A stretch of 64,000 nt of DNA from Eumeta japonica (taxonomy: Eukaryota; Arthropoda; Insecta; Lepidoptera; Psychidae), in contig BGZK01000215.1 of assembly GCA_005406025.1 (NCBI GenBank), positions 310,001-374,000 of the forward strand, given 5' to 3'. Numbering within the stretch: position 1 is the stretch's first letter; each line of letters begins with the position of its first letter. Shown here in pieces: positions 34,001 to 44,399 of the stretch. The notes below the pieces were generated by a model. That model searched no databases. It had not been told where the DNA came from and saw only the letters and a program-made list of their open reading frames with translations. The translations under genes were made by a program, and so were the position numbers.

Positions 34001-34094
34001 ATTCGTGTTGGGCATCTATAGGAGGGTCTCTGACCAGAATATCACCTTTGGTAAAATACATACAGTCTGCTGTTCACGGGCTCTTAGACTATAT
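31093..34094 (-). mobile_element. 2996-bp DNA transposon with 431-bp TIRs and PIN/XPG-like transposase gene
   Basis: The element spans 31096-34091. TIRs are 31096-31526 and 33661-34091, nearly identical apart from a handful of differences. Termini read TAGTCTAAGAGCCCGTGAAC. The flanking triplet TAT (31093-31095 and 34092-34094) fits a 3-bp target duplication. Each TIR contains four copies of GGCAGACG: left at 31333, 31363, 31471, 31501, and mirrored on the right at 33679, 33709, 33817, 33847. The 2.1-kb interior encodes, on the minus strand, a broken transposase-like gene. TIR length, 3-bp duplication and nuclease-type motifs suggest the Academ superfamily, but that assignment is from memory and unverified. 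High TIR identity argues for a fairly recent insertion; internal stops show this copy is not autonomous. Confidence 0.85.
31799..33612 (-). pseudogene. Broken transposase-like gene with PIN/XPG-nuclease-like motifs
   Basis: The first open frame (33612-32413, 399 residues) carries four acidic clusters in PIN/FEN order: VVDGFF (D183), VIFDQY (D222), SHEEADT (E324, E325, D327) and GSDTDIL (D349, D351). These resemble the acidic sites of XPG/FEN-type nucleases. A frame change at about 32414 leads into another frame starting with the family-typical FHAFTGCD, which is broken by in-frame stops at 32321-32323 and 32087-32089. It ends near 31799 after a WFEGDQLP block. The organisation matches a widespread family of uncharacterised invertebrate proteins (recalled). 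The N-terminus abuts the TIR and the DNA-binding part normally expected there is not recognisable, so an internal deletion is possible. Not functional as it stands. Confidence 0.7.
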
Positions 34095-34189
34095 AAATAG
34101 ACATACAAATCTAAAAGATAAACAGGCAGTAGCTTGTATATTAAAAAATAGTGTGCTCTATTAGTTCATTAATATCAGTTTATTCTTAA

Positions 34190-34345
34190 AAATAAAAAGT
34201 AGCCTACGACCGTTTCTGGAATCAAACTATCTATGTACTTAGTTTCATCAAAATCGTTACAACGGTTTGGGCGTGAAAAAGTAACGGACAGATAGATACA
34301 GAGACAGACAGACAAAGATACTACCACACTTATAATATTTGGATG
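34190..34345 (+). repeat. Retroelement tail-like repeat
   Basis: Contains TTTCATCAAAATCGTTACAA, CGGTTTGGGCGTGAAAAAGT, an ACAGACAGACAG tract and TTATAATATTTGGATGG, the block order of abundant lepidopteran SINE/LINE 3' ends (recalled). Lies about 100 bases right of the transposon. Confidence 0.45.
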
Positions 34346-34349
34346 GAAA

Positions 34350-35010
34350 AGCAAACTTGTTACTACTAGTATTTCTGCGTTTCTTCATTTTCAACACCAA
34401 ATCGTTAAAACGGAAGACTGATTTTAGCTTTTTTTCGGAGATTCAAAACAACATACCCAATTTTCCTGTCCTGTTACGGTATCGTACCCGACTAATAATT
34501 GTTGTCTCGTATTTTTGTATCATTTTGTTTTGTATATGCATTGGTTGTCGTACAGTATCAATACTGTTATCGATTGTCGCTGTCACTTGTCGGCCTGACG
34601 GAACTCACCCTAGAAACTTTTAATATCCATCGAGAGTGATCGAACATTTCATGTTGAATTGAAATTATATATTTCTTTCTTGCACGTAGCAGAAACGCAC
34701 ATGTACAAACGGTTAAAGACGGGGCATCTCCGAATGCTAGATTGAATGTCTGACACTAGTTTCTCGGAGAGTTACATTGCGATGGATATCATAAAAAATT
34801 GTTAGGCAAGAATTTTTTCCAACTAATTGGAGTTTGTACGAGTGTCACCATCGCACCAAGTTACCACGGGCGCATCGACCGATGAGTTTTAACTTGAATC
34901 AAACCACTCACTGTGTGTCTCTGACAACACGTTCAGCTTTCTACTCCGGTGGTCAGTCGCCCCGCAAATAAACAGCTAAGGTTTAAATCCCTCAAAACAA
35001 AAGAAAATGA
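34350..35010. other. Intergenic, nothing recognised
   Basis: A 94-codon + strand frame (34339-34623) begins inside the repeat tail and has no recognised family. No other feature. Confidence 0.4.
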
Positions 35011-35014
35011 AATT

Positions 35015-35243
35015 AAAAAAGTCAACTGCGTAAAAGTTATGTGAAAAGATGTAAACAAGATGATGTAAAAAATCATCCAATCGAATATGTCAAATATTTG
35101 CAGTCGGATGCATCGGATACACTTTTGCTTACTCGCTGAGATTCCGCCTCCGACTGCAAAATATTTGTCATATTTGATTGGATGATTTTTAATATCGTCT
35201 TGTTTATATCTTTTTAGTTCGCTTTTACGCAGTGGGGTTTTTT
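35015..35243. mobile_element. 229-bp foldback element
   Basis: Arms of about 95 bases (35015-35108 and 35149-35243) are inverted copies: ACTGCGTAAAAG, AAACAAGATGATGT, AAATCATCCAATCGAATATG and TGCAGTCGGA each have a mirrored partner. The 40-base loop is unpaired. AT-rich ends, no coding. A MITE or foldback insertion is the simplest reading. Confidence 0.65.
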
Positions 35244-35249
35244 AATGTT

Positions 35250-35815
35250 TTAATAATTTTTTTATTTACTACGTTATGTTTTGTTTTAATTTTATCACTG
35301 GAATTCCTTTTCATTAATTAACGGTGTCAACGTAGTTTCTATTTGTTGTAATATTAGTGATGAATTTTACTATGGATATTGTTATTAGTTAATTATTAAT
35401 AAATTGAAAAAATAGTTTACATAAAGCTTAAACAGAAATTGTTGCTGTAAAATAGTCTAGAAAACGTCATCTTGATTTTGAAGGACCTATTGCATTATTT
35501 TTTTATTTTTACAGCTATTTTGTGTTTTACGGCCAGCTTTTTCACATTAATAAGATCTAATACACGAATATCTAACAACTTTATCACAACTTTGTTATAA
35601 GTATTGAAAATTTAAGTGAAAATGTTTACTAATCTTAAATCGTTATAAATCCTAAAGAGTTATTTAAAATGATTAAAAACTCATAGAGATGATTTTCAAA
35701 GACCTATTCAATGATATGCCGCTTGATGTAATTCGTTGACTTTATTTTTTTTTCTTTTTGACAATATTGCGTCCGATTTTCGCCTTATTGAATTGACATT
35801 AATATCATGTCTCTA
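35250..35815. other. Intergenic, nothing recognised
   Basis: Strongly AT-rich DNA without recognisable signals. Confidence 0.45.
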
Positions 35816-35819
35816 GTAA

Positions 35820-36010
35820 CAATCAGAATATTTATATAACGTAGACAAGATTTAGACAAATAGATTGACATAAAAATCATCAAAATCGGTCCAAGCGTTT
35901 GGTCTCTAGAACAATACGAAGAACTAACACATACATTCATACATTGGTTGATAAACGCATTGCCGTGCTTTGCGTCGCGCAGTCGGTCAATATAATCGCT
36001 GAAGTAGGAC
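35820..36010 (+). repeat. Retroelement tail-like repeat
   Basis: Contains AAAATCATCAAAATCGGTCC, AAGCGTTTGGTCTCTAGA and ACATACATTCATACATT, again resembling a SINE/LINE 3' part. Open frames here are accidental. Confidence 0.4.
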
Positions 36011-36160
36011 ATGTCTCGGCATTGAGATGATTCAAACCTGACGCAATCAGAAGAATAATAAAAACGATTGACGGAAGTGGGAGAGAGAAATGTGCGCTAC
36101 AACCAAACAATTCAATTATTGAAATGCGGAATTAAGCGCTTTTTGTATATTGAATTTAAT

Positions 36161-36283
36161 TCATTTCACACATTCAGGTACTTTGCAAATCGTCATGCCG
36201 ACTTCGTAACTTGTGTCGTACTGCAGGGAGTCGGTTGGCATTAAAACGGCGTCGACCCGTTCGTCCCGCTCTAGCGTCCGTAC
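36161..36283 (-). CDS. Candidate terminal coding exon, unassigned
   Basis: On the minus strand a strong acceptor (TTTCTCTTTCGATTTCAG) is followed by an open frame of about 41 codons with balanced codon use, including VDAVLMPTDSLQYDTSYEVG and MTICKVPECVK, and a TGA stop. Its composition is less AT-biased than surrounding DNA. I do not recognise the family, and no upstream exon of the same gene was found on the minus strand. It could be the last exon of a gene with a long intron, or a chance open frame. Confidence 0.25.
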   Translation of the reverse strand, partial: VRTLERDERVDAVLMPTDSLQYDTSYEVGMTICKVPECVK

Positions 36284-36399
36284 ACTGAAATCGAAAGAGA
36301 AATTGGTGTCATTGTTGAATTCGCTGATACGGCGATGCGGCGGGAAGTAAAAGTGTTCCGAAAAAAAAAAAAAGCGTACGTCGCGAAATTGCATTGCGT

Positions 36400-37635
36400 T
36401 TTCGCCGTAACCAGGTTACGGATGTGGGTCGGGCAGCAGCGATCCGATAGTTTATGGTCACATTTTATTTTGCTTTCATGCTAACGGATGACATTTCTGC
36501 TTACAGGTATGTTAATGACGCCGTAAAGATTTATCAATCCTCTTTTCGTTTGCTGGAGGTAATGTCGCGTTGGAATCAATTTTCTTTACTATTCGTGTGG
36601 CGTAAATGATTACCAGTGTCTGTGTCATAAAAGCACTATTTGTCGTATAAAGGTGATCGTGTGGTATCATGAAGGTATGAAAATGATCCGATCGTGTCTG
36701 GAGTTGAGACTTCAAATTTTCTATGCAATGGTGTAGCGTAGGAATGTTTTTTATTTACTTTTGTATTAAAATTATGTAAAGAAATTTTTGTACAAATAGA
36801 TATACAGCTCTAAGGATATCGATGTAGATTTACACTTTGATAAAATTTTCCGTTTTCAGTTTACTTGTATAGGCTGTCTTCCTTTGAAAGACGCGATAAC
36901 AATCTGAATATTGCTTTACAACGTCATTTTGAAGTAGTTGTGTTGTTGTTATTTATTGTTGATGGTTCTCAAAAACGAACTACGGAACATAAACGTCAGA
37001 TGGCACTGTATAAATAAAATACATAGGTAAATTTTGCGTATGTTATATTATGTATCAAAATATTTATTGTCAGAAATAAAAATAAGCAATTTTTCCCGTG
37101 ATATGTTCCCATATCGCCATGACAAACTCTTGCTGCGTCTTTCGATCAATGGTCTCGACTGAATTTTAAACGATGAAGTTAACTAGCCTTGGTCTCCACG
37201 CTGCTTTGCTTGTAAAGGGAATTTGCTATGTTTGTGCATATCGCTTTTCAACTCTAATGTGAACGATCGCGAATTTCACTCTGAATCGTCGATTTAAATT
37301 CTTCCTTAATATTTAGATAAACAAATGAATGTACAGACATGAGTACAGAGCAATAAGATTGCTTATGAACATTATGCGTGTGAGCACGAGAATTGACACA
37401 ACATCATGATACATATTTTAGCGATAATATTCGCGTTTTGCATTTATTATATACCCCACACGATCTTTTTTAGACCATTATACGAATTTATACAATACCT
37501 ATTACATATTTTGTCTAAATCAGTCTTCACGTTTAGCTCGCAGGTGGAAACACGAATTGCATATTTCATATCTGTCTACACTTACGTGTCGAATACGTTG
37601 CCCTCCTTTAGGTTTTACCGAAGTCGGTTAAAAAG
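36400..37635. other. Intergenic, nothing recognised
   Basis: No recognisable coding or repeat features. A 67-codon frame at 36512-36715 (minus) is unassigned. Confidence 0.4.
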
Positions 37636-37639
37636 AAAA

Positions 37640-37810
37640 ATAGCAAATAGGGGCAGCATTCGCGCCGTTAGCGACGTCGGCGCCCGCGGACCGGTGACGG
37701 TTGTTGAACTTGACATTGACATTGACTGACAGCACTCTATTTATCGCGCGCTGGAAAGTTCGTGATAGTGGGTCGTTGGTTTTTGCGACTCGACGATAAC
37801 TAGCTCGGGT
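37640..37810. other. GC-rich island
   Basis: About 150 bases with high CG content (GACGTCGGCGCCCGCGGACC) and a TTGACATTGACATTGACTGA run. It resembles other islands here and could be a promoter or enhancer. No Inr-plus-donor pattern as clear as that at 21.5 kb. Confidence 0.3.
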
Positions 37811-37991
37811 CAAGTTTAAATGAATGATTAATTAGCGATTGTTAAGAAGCGGAATTGTTTTAGAAAATCTCATGGTGAAACTGTAAATGCGATCAAACCT
37901 ACAGTCGCAATGATCCTAATAAGTTTCTGTGTAATGTAATAACATGATAAACCATAAACTAGTAAACTCATGTGCGACTTATGTAAAGGTG

Positions 37992-38043
37992 TATCTTTCT
38001 TCTAGAAGTATATCTTTCTTCTAGAAGTATATCTTTCTTCTTT
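37992..38043. repeat. 19-bp tandem repeat, about 2.6 copies
   Basis: The unit ATCTTTCTTCTAGAAGTAT is repeated without change twice and followed by a partial third copy. Confidence 0.85.
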
Positions 38044-38269
38044 CATGGTGTACACTGTTTTTTGATAGTAAAACTTCTTTAAACTAACACAAATTTTTTC
38101 GTGGACGGAAATAATGTTCAGTAAAATCTGTATTCTGTTTGCGCAGGTTTAATTTGGAGTTTGAATTCGTTACCGAACCATAAAATATTCAAATTCGAAT
38201 TGGCCGATAACCGAAAACGGTATCTTTATACGTAAACATCTAACATATATTTATTAATAATTATTTATT

Positions 38270-38410
38270 AACAACTAGCTGGGTCCGCGTGGGTTTGTGT
38301 AGAATAAATCCGCCATAATTTTATACAGAGTGATACCTTTTTCAATTGCAATCCCGATCCCGGTCTAATAAAGTCTACCATGACTTATTGATTTTCAATT
38401 TAGTCCTGAC
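38270..38410 (+). repeat. SINE-like repeat, head plus short GATTCC-type tract
   Basis: Head ACTAGCTGGGTCCGCGTGGG, then CAATCCCGATCCCGGTCTAA. This is a short copy of the family at 30175 and 50110. Confidence 0.45.
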
Positions 38411-38414
38411 ATCT

Positions 38415-39395
38415 GTCACAGCGCGTAACAGTTACGCGCAATTCCTTTTTTTATTATGTTCGTACACAGTATATTAAAATATTACAAATGCGCCCTCTGG
38501 CGAATCATCTAGTCTCTCGAAACTTAACTGCCGTGCTGTACGGACATGCACGATAGCGACGCTAATCAGTCGTGGTTACGATTGTTCATAATTACGATTT
38601 GTACGATCCAACAAAATGCTTTCCTGGATCTGTGTCGCGCTTAGAAACAGAGAACTAACGAAATTTCTCTGCTACATTATTTAATAGATAAATAAGCGTG
38701 TTCTCTAAGGTATAAGTTCAGTTATTAGACGATATGAATATTACATACTATAGTATAAGATGGAGTTTAGTGTGTGGCATTGTTAGAATTTATGATTTAA
38801 TTTTAATATTTAATGTAAGAAGTTTGATTTGTATTTCAATATTTTCTTTGACTCCACGTAGTCTGTCAATGGGAATACTATACCTACACAAATGAAGTTC
38901 ATCAAAATAATTGCGAAGAATTGAAAAAATCCGAACATGTTAAAAAATCCGTAATCCAAAATAAAACAGACCACAAAACCATTTTCGAATTTATTCCTTT
39001 TTTTTATAGATAAAAATATTTATATCAGGAAAATATTTTTTAATAACTGTGTTAGTTATTTATCAAAAATAATAAAACAAAAAAAATAATGGCATAAAGT
39101 TACACAGTTCTTATTGCTTTCTGTAATGGAATAATTATTTGTAGCTAATAAGTTTAAAGTGAACTATTTGCCTAGATGTTTCTAAACATAACAATATAGA
39201 AACGTTGCCTTACAAAATATTAAACACCGAATTCCGCCCACTTCCCGATGAATACTTACCAATTTGCATGCAAGAAAAATAATATCGTTACCTACAGTGA
39301 AAAAAGAAAAAAAAAACTGACCCTGTATCCGATTTGGCCGGTTTTTGATAAAAACGATCTCGACGCACACATCGATTTTTTTTATCGAATCGACG
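38415..39395. other. Intergenic, nothing recognised
   Basis: AT-rich DNA with homopolymer runs near 38995 and 39075. No element ends or domains. Confidence 0.4.
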
Positions 39396-39399
39396 AGCT

Positions 39400-39645
39400 G
39401 TGCCTCGGAAATCGCGAGTCGGCAGCGGCTTTCGGGTGTTTAGTTTCATAACGAACGTCATTTTTACTTTCGACCGTTGCTTCTCATTTTATTATTTCGG
39501 TTGCAAGAGACGAAGTGCGCCGCCGGTGCCGGCCGCGCACGCTGAGCGCGCTCGCCCGCCCTCGCTTGTAGTGTTTGCCTTTTCGCCGGGCTGACGTGTA
39601 TCGGGTCCTCGTCTCGGTGAATGTTTGTTTTTTTGTTTATGCGCG
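39400..39645. other. GC-rich island
   Basis: High CG density at about 39510-39620 (CCGGTGCCGGCCGCGCACGC). Candidate regulatory island or untranslated exon. CTCGGTGAATG near 39620 is only a weak splice donor. Frames on both strands are unassigned. Confidence 0.3.
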
Positions 39646-39659
39646 AGTTCGAGGAACGA

Positions 39660-40055
39660 AAAAGGTCTGTTACCTCACACACATCGCGCACGCAAACGGC
39701 AAAACATGTTTGGTTCTTACACGGTATAATTTTACCGACGTATGAAAGTTGAACGAGGAAAATAAATGTAAACACAATCGAATAGAGGTGGTTGTGGTTT
39801 TTAGTGTCAAATGAGAGTCATCATTTCCAGGAAAATACATTTTTGAAAGCAATTTTTTTTAACTTCTCATTAGTATGTTAATTTCATGTTTTTCATTCCA
39901 TGTTAGTATATGCATGACTAGATAATTCTAGTGATTCCTAATGTAATATTATACATTTATAGAATTTCGATAAGTGCGAGGACAATTAATGCATAGATGG
40001 TTTTCTACATCATATAAATATAAAATATTATATCTTATTCAATTCACGTATCTAT
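39660..40055. other. Intergenic, nothing recognised
   Basis: AT-rich with short accidental frames only. Confidence 0.4.
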
Positions 40056-40057
40056 AT

Positions 40058-40423
40058 TTATTTTAGATATGCATAAAGTTTTTCACCGCGCTTTGTAGGT
40101 ACTTGAAACTTGGAAACGGTTTCAGAAATTAGATAACTTTTTAAATGGAGTGTAAGTTGTTCGGTTGTTTGTAACAATTGACACCGAAAACTACTGGGCG
40201 TATTTGAAATTTCGTGAATTTCAGGAGCTCTGACCGCTGAGGTGGCTGGAAGACAATCTAAGCGACCGTAGAGTACGACAATAATACTAGAAGCGTGGCT
40301 AACGTGTAGGGCTTCGTATGGACCGCAGGCTATTGCAATCAACTGCGATAGGATCATACGATCTGTCAGTCGGTTAAATAGATAATATTGGGCATTTGTT
40401 GAATGTATGTGCTGCTTCATCAA
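40058..40423 (-). other. 121-codon open frame, unassigned
   Basis: Among the longer ATG-started frames between the transposon and the OATP exon. No signal peptide, membrane segment or recognised domain, and no splice or promoter support. The block CGGTCAGAGCTCCTGAAATT (minus strand) reminds me of a dispersed repeat, so it may be repeat-derived. I do not claim it is a gene. Confidence 0.2.
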
Positions 40424-40429
40424 TTAGCC

Positions 40430-42330
40430 CGGTTAAAAATGGCATATCCTTAGGATTTTGCTAATTTTTTTTATGTATGCCAAAAAGTGATCATTGGTCA
40501 TGATCAGTCACGTTTTAGGGAATCCAAAGACAAAAATGTCCACACATTTACGAGACAAAGCAGTAATGACCATTACCGCAGAGGTCGTATTTCTTAACCC
40601 ATCGAAATCAGATTGCACCTAAAAGTAGCTTAAGTGTGAATCGAGGTTAAATTCGAAGATACCGAATTTATAGACTGGAAAATCTAGTGCTTCGTGAATA
40701 AAGAAAATGCTCAAACTGATCTTGTGTTCTATTAGTATGTCATTCAATTTTTATTCTCATGTACAATTTTACCATGTATTCAAAAAAAGAAGAAATGGGA
40801 AATCCAAAAGTGTACGCCGTAAAATATTTTTTATTAATAAAACGCAATAATCGGGAAACAATAAAAAAAAATTATTAAAAAATTAGTCTTAAGAGAATTC
40901 AATAGGGTTCTACTTCTCATAAATCCGATTATATTAAAAAAAATCTAATTAATTAATAAAGTCAATTGAGCTAAATAGTGATTACGTCGTACCTACATAC
41001 CAATTGACGGCCTTGGTAATATTTTTTGAAAGAGATTTTTTTCGTTACGTTCATGTCTAGTGAAAGGTTGAAAGTGATCTGATGTTTGAACAATGAAGAT
41101 TCCTCTTTGTAATAGTATACTTTTTATACCAAATAAGTATATTCTATTGTAAGTGGAATAGAATGATTGAAGTTTGAGTAGGCTTTATGTATGTTTTATG
41201 TTATGTAACTGTAATTCTGTAATGCACAGCCGCATTGCGACGAGCAAAAAGAAGAAAAAAATATTAGAAATTTTCTCTCGTGTCTTTTGTCTTTGGCCAC
41301 GGATGAAGTGGCCGTTTTCAACTTTATTGCAAAGCACTGGGGGATCACGTAAAATCATCGTGCCTTTGAGGTTGCTTTCACATCAGCAACAACGGATGGC
41401 GGTAGTCCCCGATTCGCGCTTGGGCCGGCGTGGAAGGCTTAAAATCCATACCTTCATTCCGAAATAAAAAAATTGTGGGAGGATATTCTTGGGGACAGTT
41501 GTATGATATGAATCTGACGGAACAATCTTTTCAAAGAAAGACTATATTTCCAAAAACTTGATTTATGTTATTTTTCCAATTTACGCTATACGAAATAAAA
41601 GAGATATGATCTTTTTTTTGTGTGAAATACTATTACCCTCCGAGATAAAAATATACGGCGAAGTAATTAAAAATAAAATTTAACTTGTTCCTTATTGACT
41701 TGTAAGTTTTAGTGAGAGATTTCGAAGAAATGAAATATTCACTTTCACCATGCCACTGAGGTACTTCGAGTATGTAGCATAAAGAAAGATATATTTACAA
41801 ACGTCATAAAATAGTAACGATAACTGGTTTTTAAAATGTAGCGCTAAAATACCTTAACCCTTGTATGATCATATAGGCCAAACCGTAAACTCAAGTTAAT
41901 TATCGATGATTTCACTGTCATAGTGTTTCCATCGATGCACACATATTAAAACGTGCAATATTACGACAAAAGTAATAAGAAATAATGTGCGGAGAGAAAT
42001 GGACAACTGAAAAGTTGTGTCAATGAATCGGATTGATCCATAATTAAGAGGATGTAAGCACGAGACGTAGGCGTAGCCGCAGGCGCCGATTAAAATCTTT
42101 AATCAAAATTTTTGATGAATCGATGTTGGAATAGGAAGGCTACTTTATCACAATGTTATAACTACCTATTTTTCAAATCTGACACGCAAATAATATTATC
42201 TGAATAACAATTGAACGTGGGCGAAAATGGCAAAATTATCTGAAATAGATAAAAGTTAAACTGGGTTAATAATATCAATTGTTATCATTCTCATTCTGTA
42301 GATATATACGACATACATCGATTAGATCGC
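40430..42330. other. Intergenic, nothing recognised
   Basis: Mostly AT-rich. The GC-richer part at 41280-41450 includes a small hairpin (GGCCAC/GTGGCC, about 41296-41314) and a frame ending in a basic tail, neither recognisable. Confidence 0.4.
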
Positions 42331-42333
42331 GAT

Positions 42334-42379
42334 ATAATAATAATAACAATAATAATAATAATAACAATAATAATAATAT
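42334..42379. repeat. AAT microsatellite
   Basis: Nearly pure trinucleotide repeat of ATA/AAT with two CAA interruptions. Confidence 0.9.
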
Positions 42380-42589
42380 TTATTTTTCTCAATAACAAAT
42401 ATTTGCAATTTATGCCGAGTTTTATTTGGTGTGAAATTGGAGCGTATGCTAGGTCGAGCCTGCATTACAGGCCTCCAGGTCATACCGCTGGTTTGATAAT
42501 TTTAATTTTTAGTTACATACGATATTTTAATTTTTTAAAGAAAAAACATACAAAAACCGCCTTCAAAAACCTAATTAAATAATTGTTAA

Positions 42590-42635
42590 ACCGACTCCAA
42601 AAACAATTAATTAGTTGTTTTCGGAGTCGGTTTTG
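42590..42635. repeat. Hairpin inside dispersed repeat
   Basis: AACCGACTCCAAAAACAA pairs with TTGTTTTCGGAGTCGGTT across an 8-base loop, giving about 18-bp arms. Related blocks occur just upstream (ACCGCCTTCAAAAACC) and downstream (CGACTCTAAAAACAACC), suggesting tandem-like repeats within one mobile element. Confidence 0.6.
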
Positions 42636-42869
42636 GCTAAAGACATCAAACACAGACACACAAATCAGACATAATTGCGTTTCCTTAGAAGATCTCCTTC
42701 AGTATATAACCTTTCGTATTCGTATTTACAGATAATATGGTCTTTTGACTTGCTTTAGTTGAAATCGACTCTAAAAACAACCACTTCTTTTTGGAGTCTC
42801 TAAAACCCTCCTCCTTTTTTTTTGTAGTCTATTAAAATTTAAAACACAACAGAAAAATTAATCTACTGT

Positions 42870-43005
42870 AGTTTCGAATGTGCGTAAGTGCGCGCGCCTG
42901 TGTGTTGCGTGTGCGTACGTCTGTGTATGTGTGCAATGTGTGTATTTGTACGGGCGTGAGTGCTTACGTGTATGTGTTTGTTCATATGTGTAATTGTAAA
43001 TGTCA
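42870..43005. repeat. Mixed GT/GC microsatellite
   Basis: Imperfect GTGT, GTGC and GTAT units. The minus-strand frame that runs through it (His/Thr-rich) is an artefact of the repeat. Confidence 0.7.
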
Positions 43006-43009
43006 TATA

Positions 43010-43580
43010 TTTTGATTTTTCAGTATTTAAGGTTAAGAAGCACTTTCTCACAAAGCCAGTGTGAAAATTGATTGAATCCTGTCTGAGAATGACAGTATAC
43101 AACGTGCCATGATTTCGCACTAAATATGAGAGTTGTGTCATCTGCACAAACAAGGATTTTTCCATTCTGTAAGGAAAGCCAGCAGAGTTCATTGATATTG
43201 AGTGTGGGTCCAAGAATATTGCCTTGGGGCATATTACAGGTCACTGGAAGTTCATCACTGAAATTGTCTATTTGTACGCATTGTGTGCGGTTTGACAGAT
43301 AATCTTTATATGATTGTAGTTGTGGACCTCTGAGTCCACAGTGTTCTAGCTTTTTTTTTTACGAGGAAGAGAATAGAAACTGTGTTGTATGCTTTTGGAA
43401 GTCTACAAAATCAGTAAATTAATGAACAGCTTTAGAAGTCGATTTACCTTCTCTAAAGCCACATTATTTGATGGCAACAAGGCTTTCTTCTCTAGGTAGT
43501 TCACTAATCTGTTTGTTGTTCATTAATTCTTGTAGTATATTTGATAAGGCTAGAAAGGACGGATATAGGTATGTAATTGT
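43010..43580 (-). pseudogene. Jockey/CR1-like LINE reverse transcriptase relic
   Basis: On the minus strand, in order but across frames: CGFREGKSTSKAVH, a FVDFQKHT-type palm piece, RGPQLQSYKDYLSNRTQCVQ, MPQGNILGPTLNINELC (the PQG-S-ILGP motif), ILVCADDTTLIFSAKSW (the catalytic ADD box, usually FADD/YADD) and LTLNTEKSKYMTF. This is the RT core of a Jockey- or CR1-type non-LTR element. Frame shifts and stops (for example before CGFREG) show it is inactive. Neither the 5' endonuclease domain nor the 3' end is visible. Confidence 0.8.
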
Positions 43581-43599
43581 TCATTACTGATCTATCAGC

Positions 43600-44055
43600 A
43601 TTTTTTTTGTGAAGATTATCACTATTTCTCATACACGTGAGTAGTTCTGGTGTAATTTACAGTTTGATTATTATTTACTTTTTGAACTTATAATATTTGG
43701 AGTATTTGACATAACTGCCTCTCTTATTTGGTTTCCAAGTGTTATTGCAGCTATATTAGAATCCGATTCACTGTAAATACAATTAAAATCCATATTATTC
43801 ATTGCGTTCGTCAGACTGATTACGTTAACCCATTTGTATGTATATTTTTGCTGATTTAGGTTTTTGATTGTAATTATAGAGACGACATTGATGATCCAAA
43901 CAAATACTACCACATCGCTTTGAGCGATTCAACGTCAGCCATTATTCATACAACACGTGTAGTCAACACCTGTAGTGACTCAGTATTCTGAATGTAGTCT
44001 TTTTTTACCTTCTACAACGTGAAAATCTAATTAGCATAAATTTCGCATGTGATCC
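43600..44055. other. Intergenic, nothing recognised
   Basis: AT-rich. An 80-codon minus-strand frame (43671-43913) might be more LINE relic but is not recognisable. Confidence 0.35.
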
Positions 44056-44059
44056 TCTG

Positions 44060-44395
44060 TGATTTCTATTCGGTGACGTGGCGATTTCACTGCGCAGATT
44101 CGCGGTTTCGTTGTATGCAAATTGCGCGTGCTCGTGCGCGCCGACGTGCGGGGGCGCCCGCGCCGGGAGGAGCGGCGTTTTCGTGAACACGCCCTTCGCG
44201 ACCGATACGTGGCCGGAGGCCGGGCTGCGACTTTCTTTCGTATCATCGTCGTCTCGTTCATCGATCACTTTCCTTTGTGGTTCGCTAAAAGACCCTATTG
44301 ATCGTATCTATGGTTACGTTTCACCGGCGTATCGGCCCGTTGCCGATTTTCGTGTCGATTTGCAGGACGATAGTGAAAAGATTTTAGCTAAATAA
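44060..44395. other. GC-rich island with long open frames on both strands
   Basis: CG-rich core at 44120-44240 (GACGTGCGGGGGCGCCCGCG). The + frame of 105 codons (44078-44395) and minus frames of 76-87 codons are mutual shadows, and none shows a known domain. It resembles the islands at 21.2, 39.5 and 54.7 kb and may be regulatory or an exon of a gene I cannot name. Confidence 0.3.
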
Positions 44396-44399
44396 AACT

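Noticed and set aside
42863..43213. His/Thr-rich C-terminal extension of a minus-strand frame
   Set aside because: The extension is a read-through of a GT microsatellite; only the upstream part (ADDT, LTLNTEKSKYMTF) is real LINE sequence.
44031..44395. Long frames in the 44.2-kb GC-rich island as a protein-coding gene
   Set aside because: Frames on both strands are open because GC-rich DNA has few stops; no domain, splice pair or codon signal favours either.
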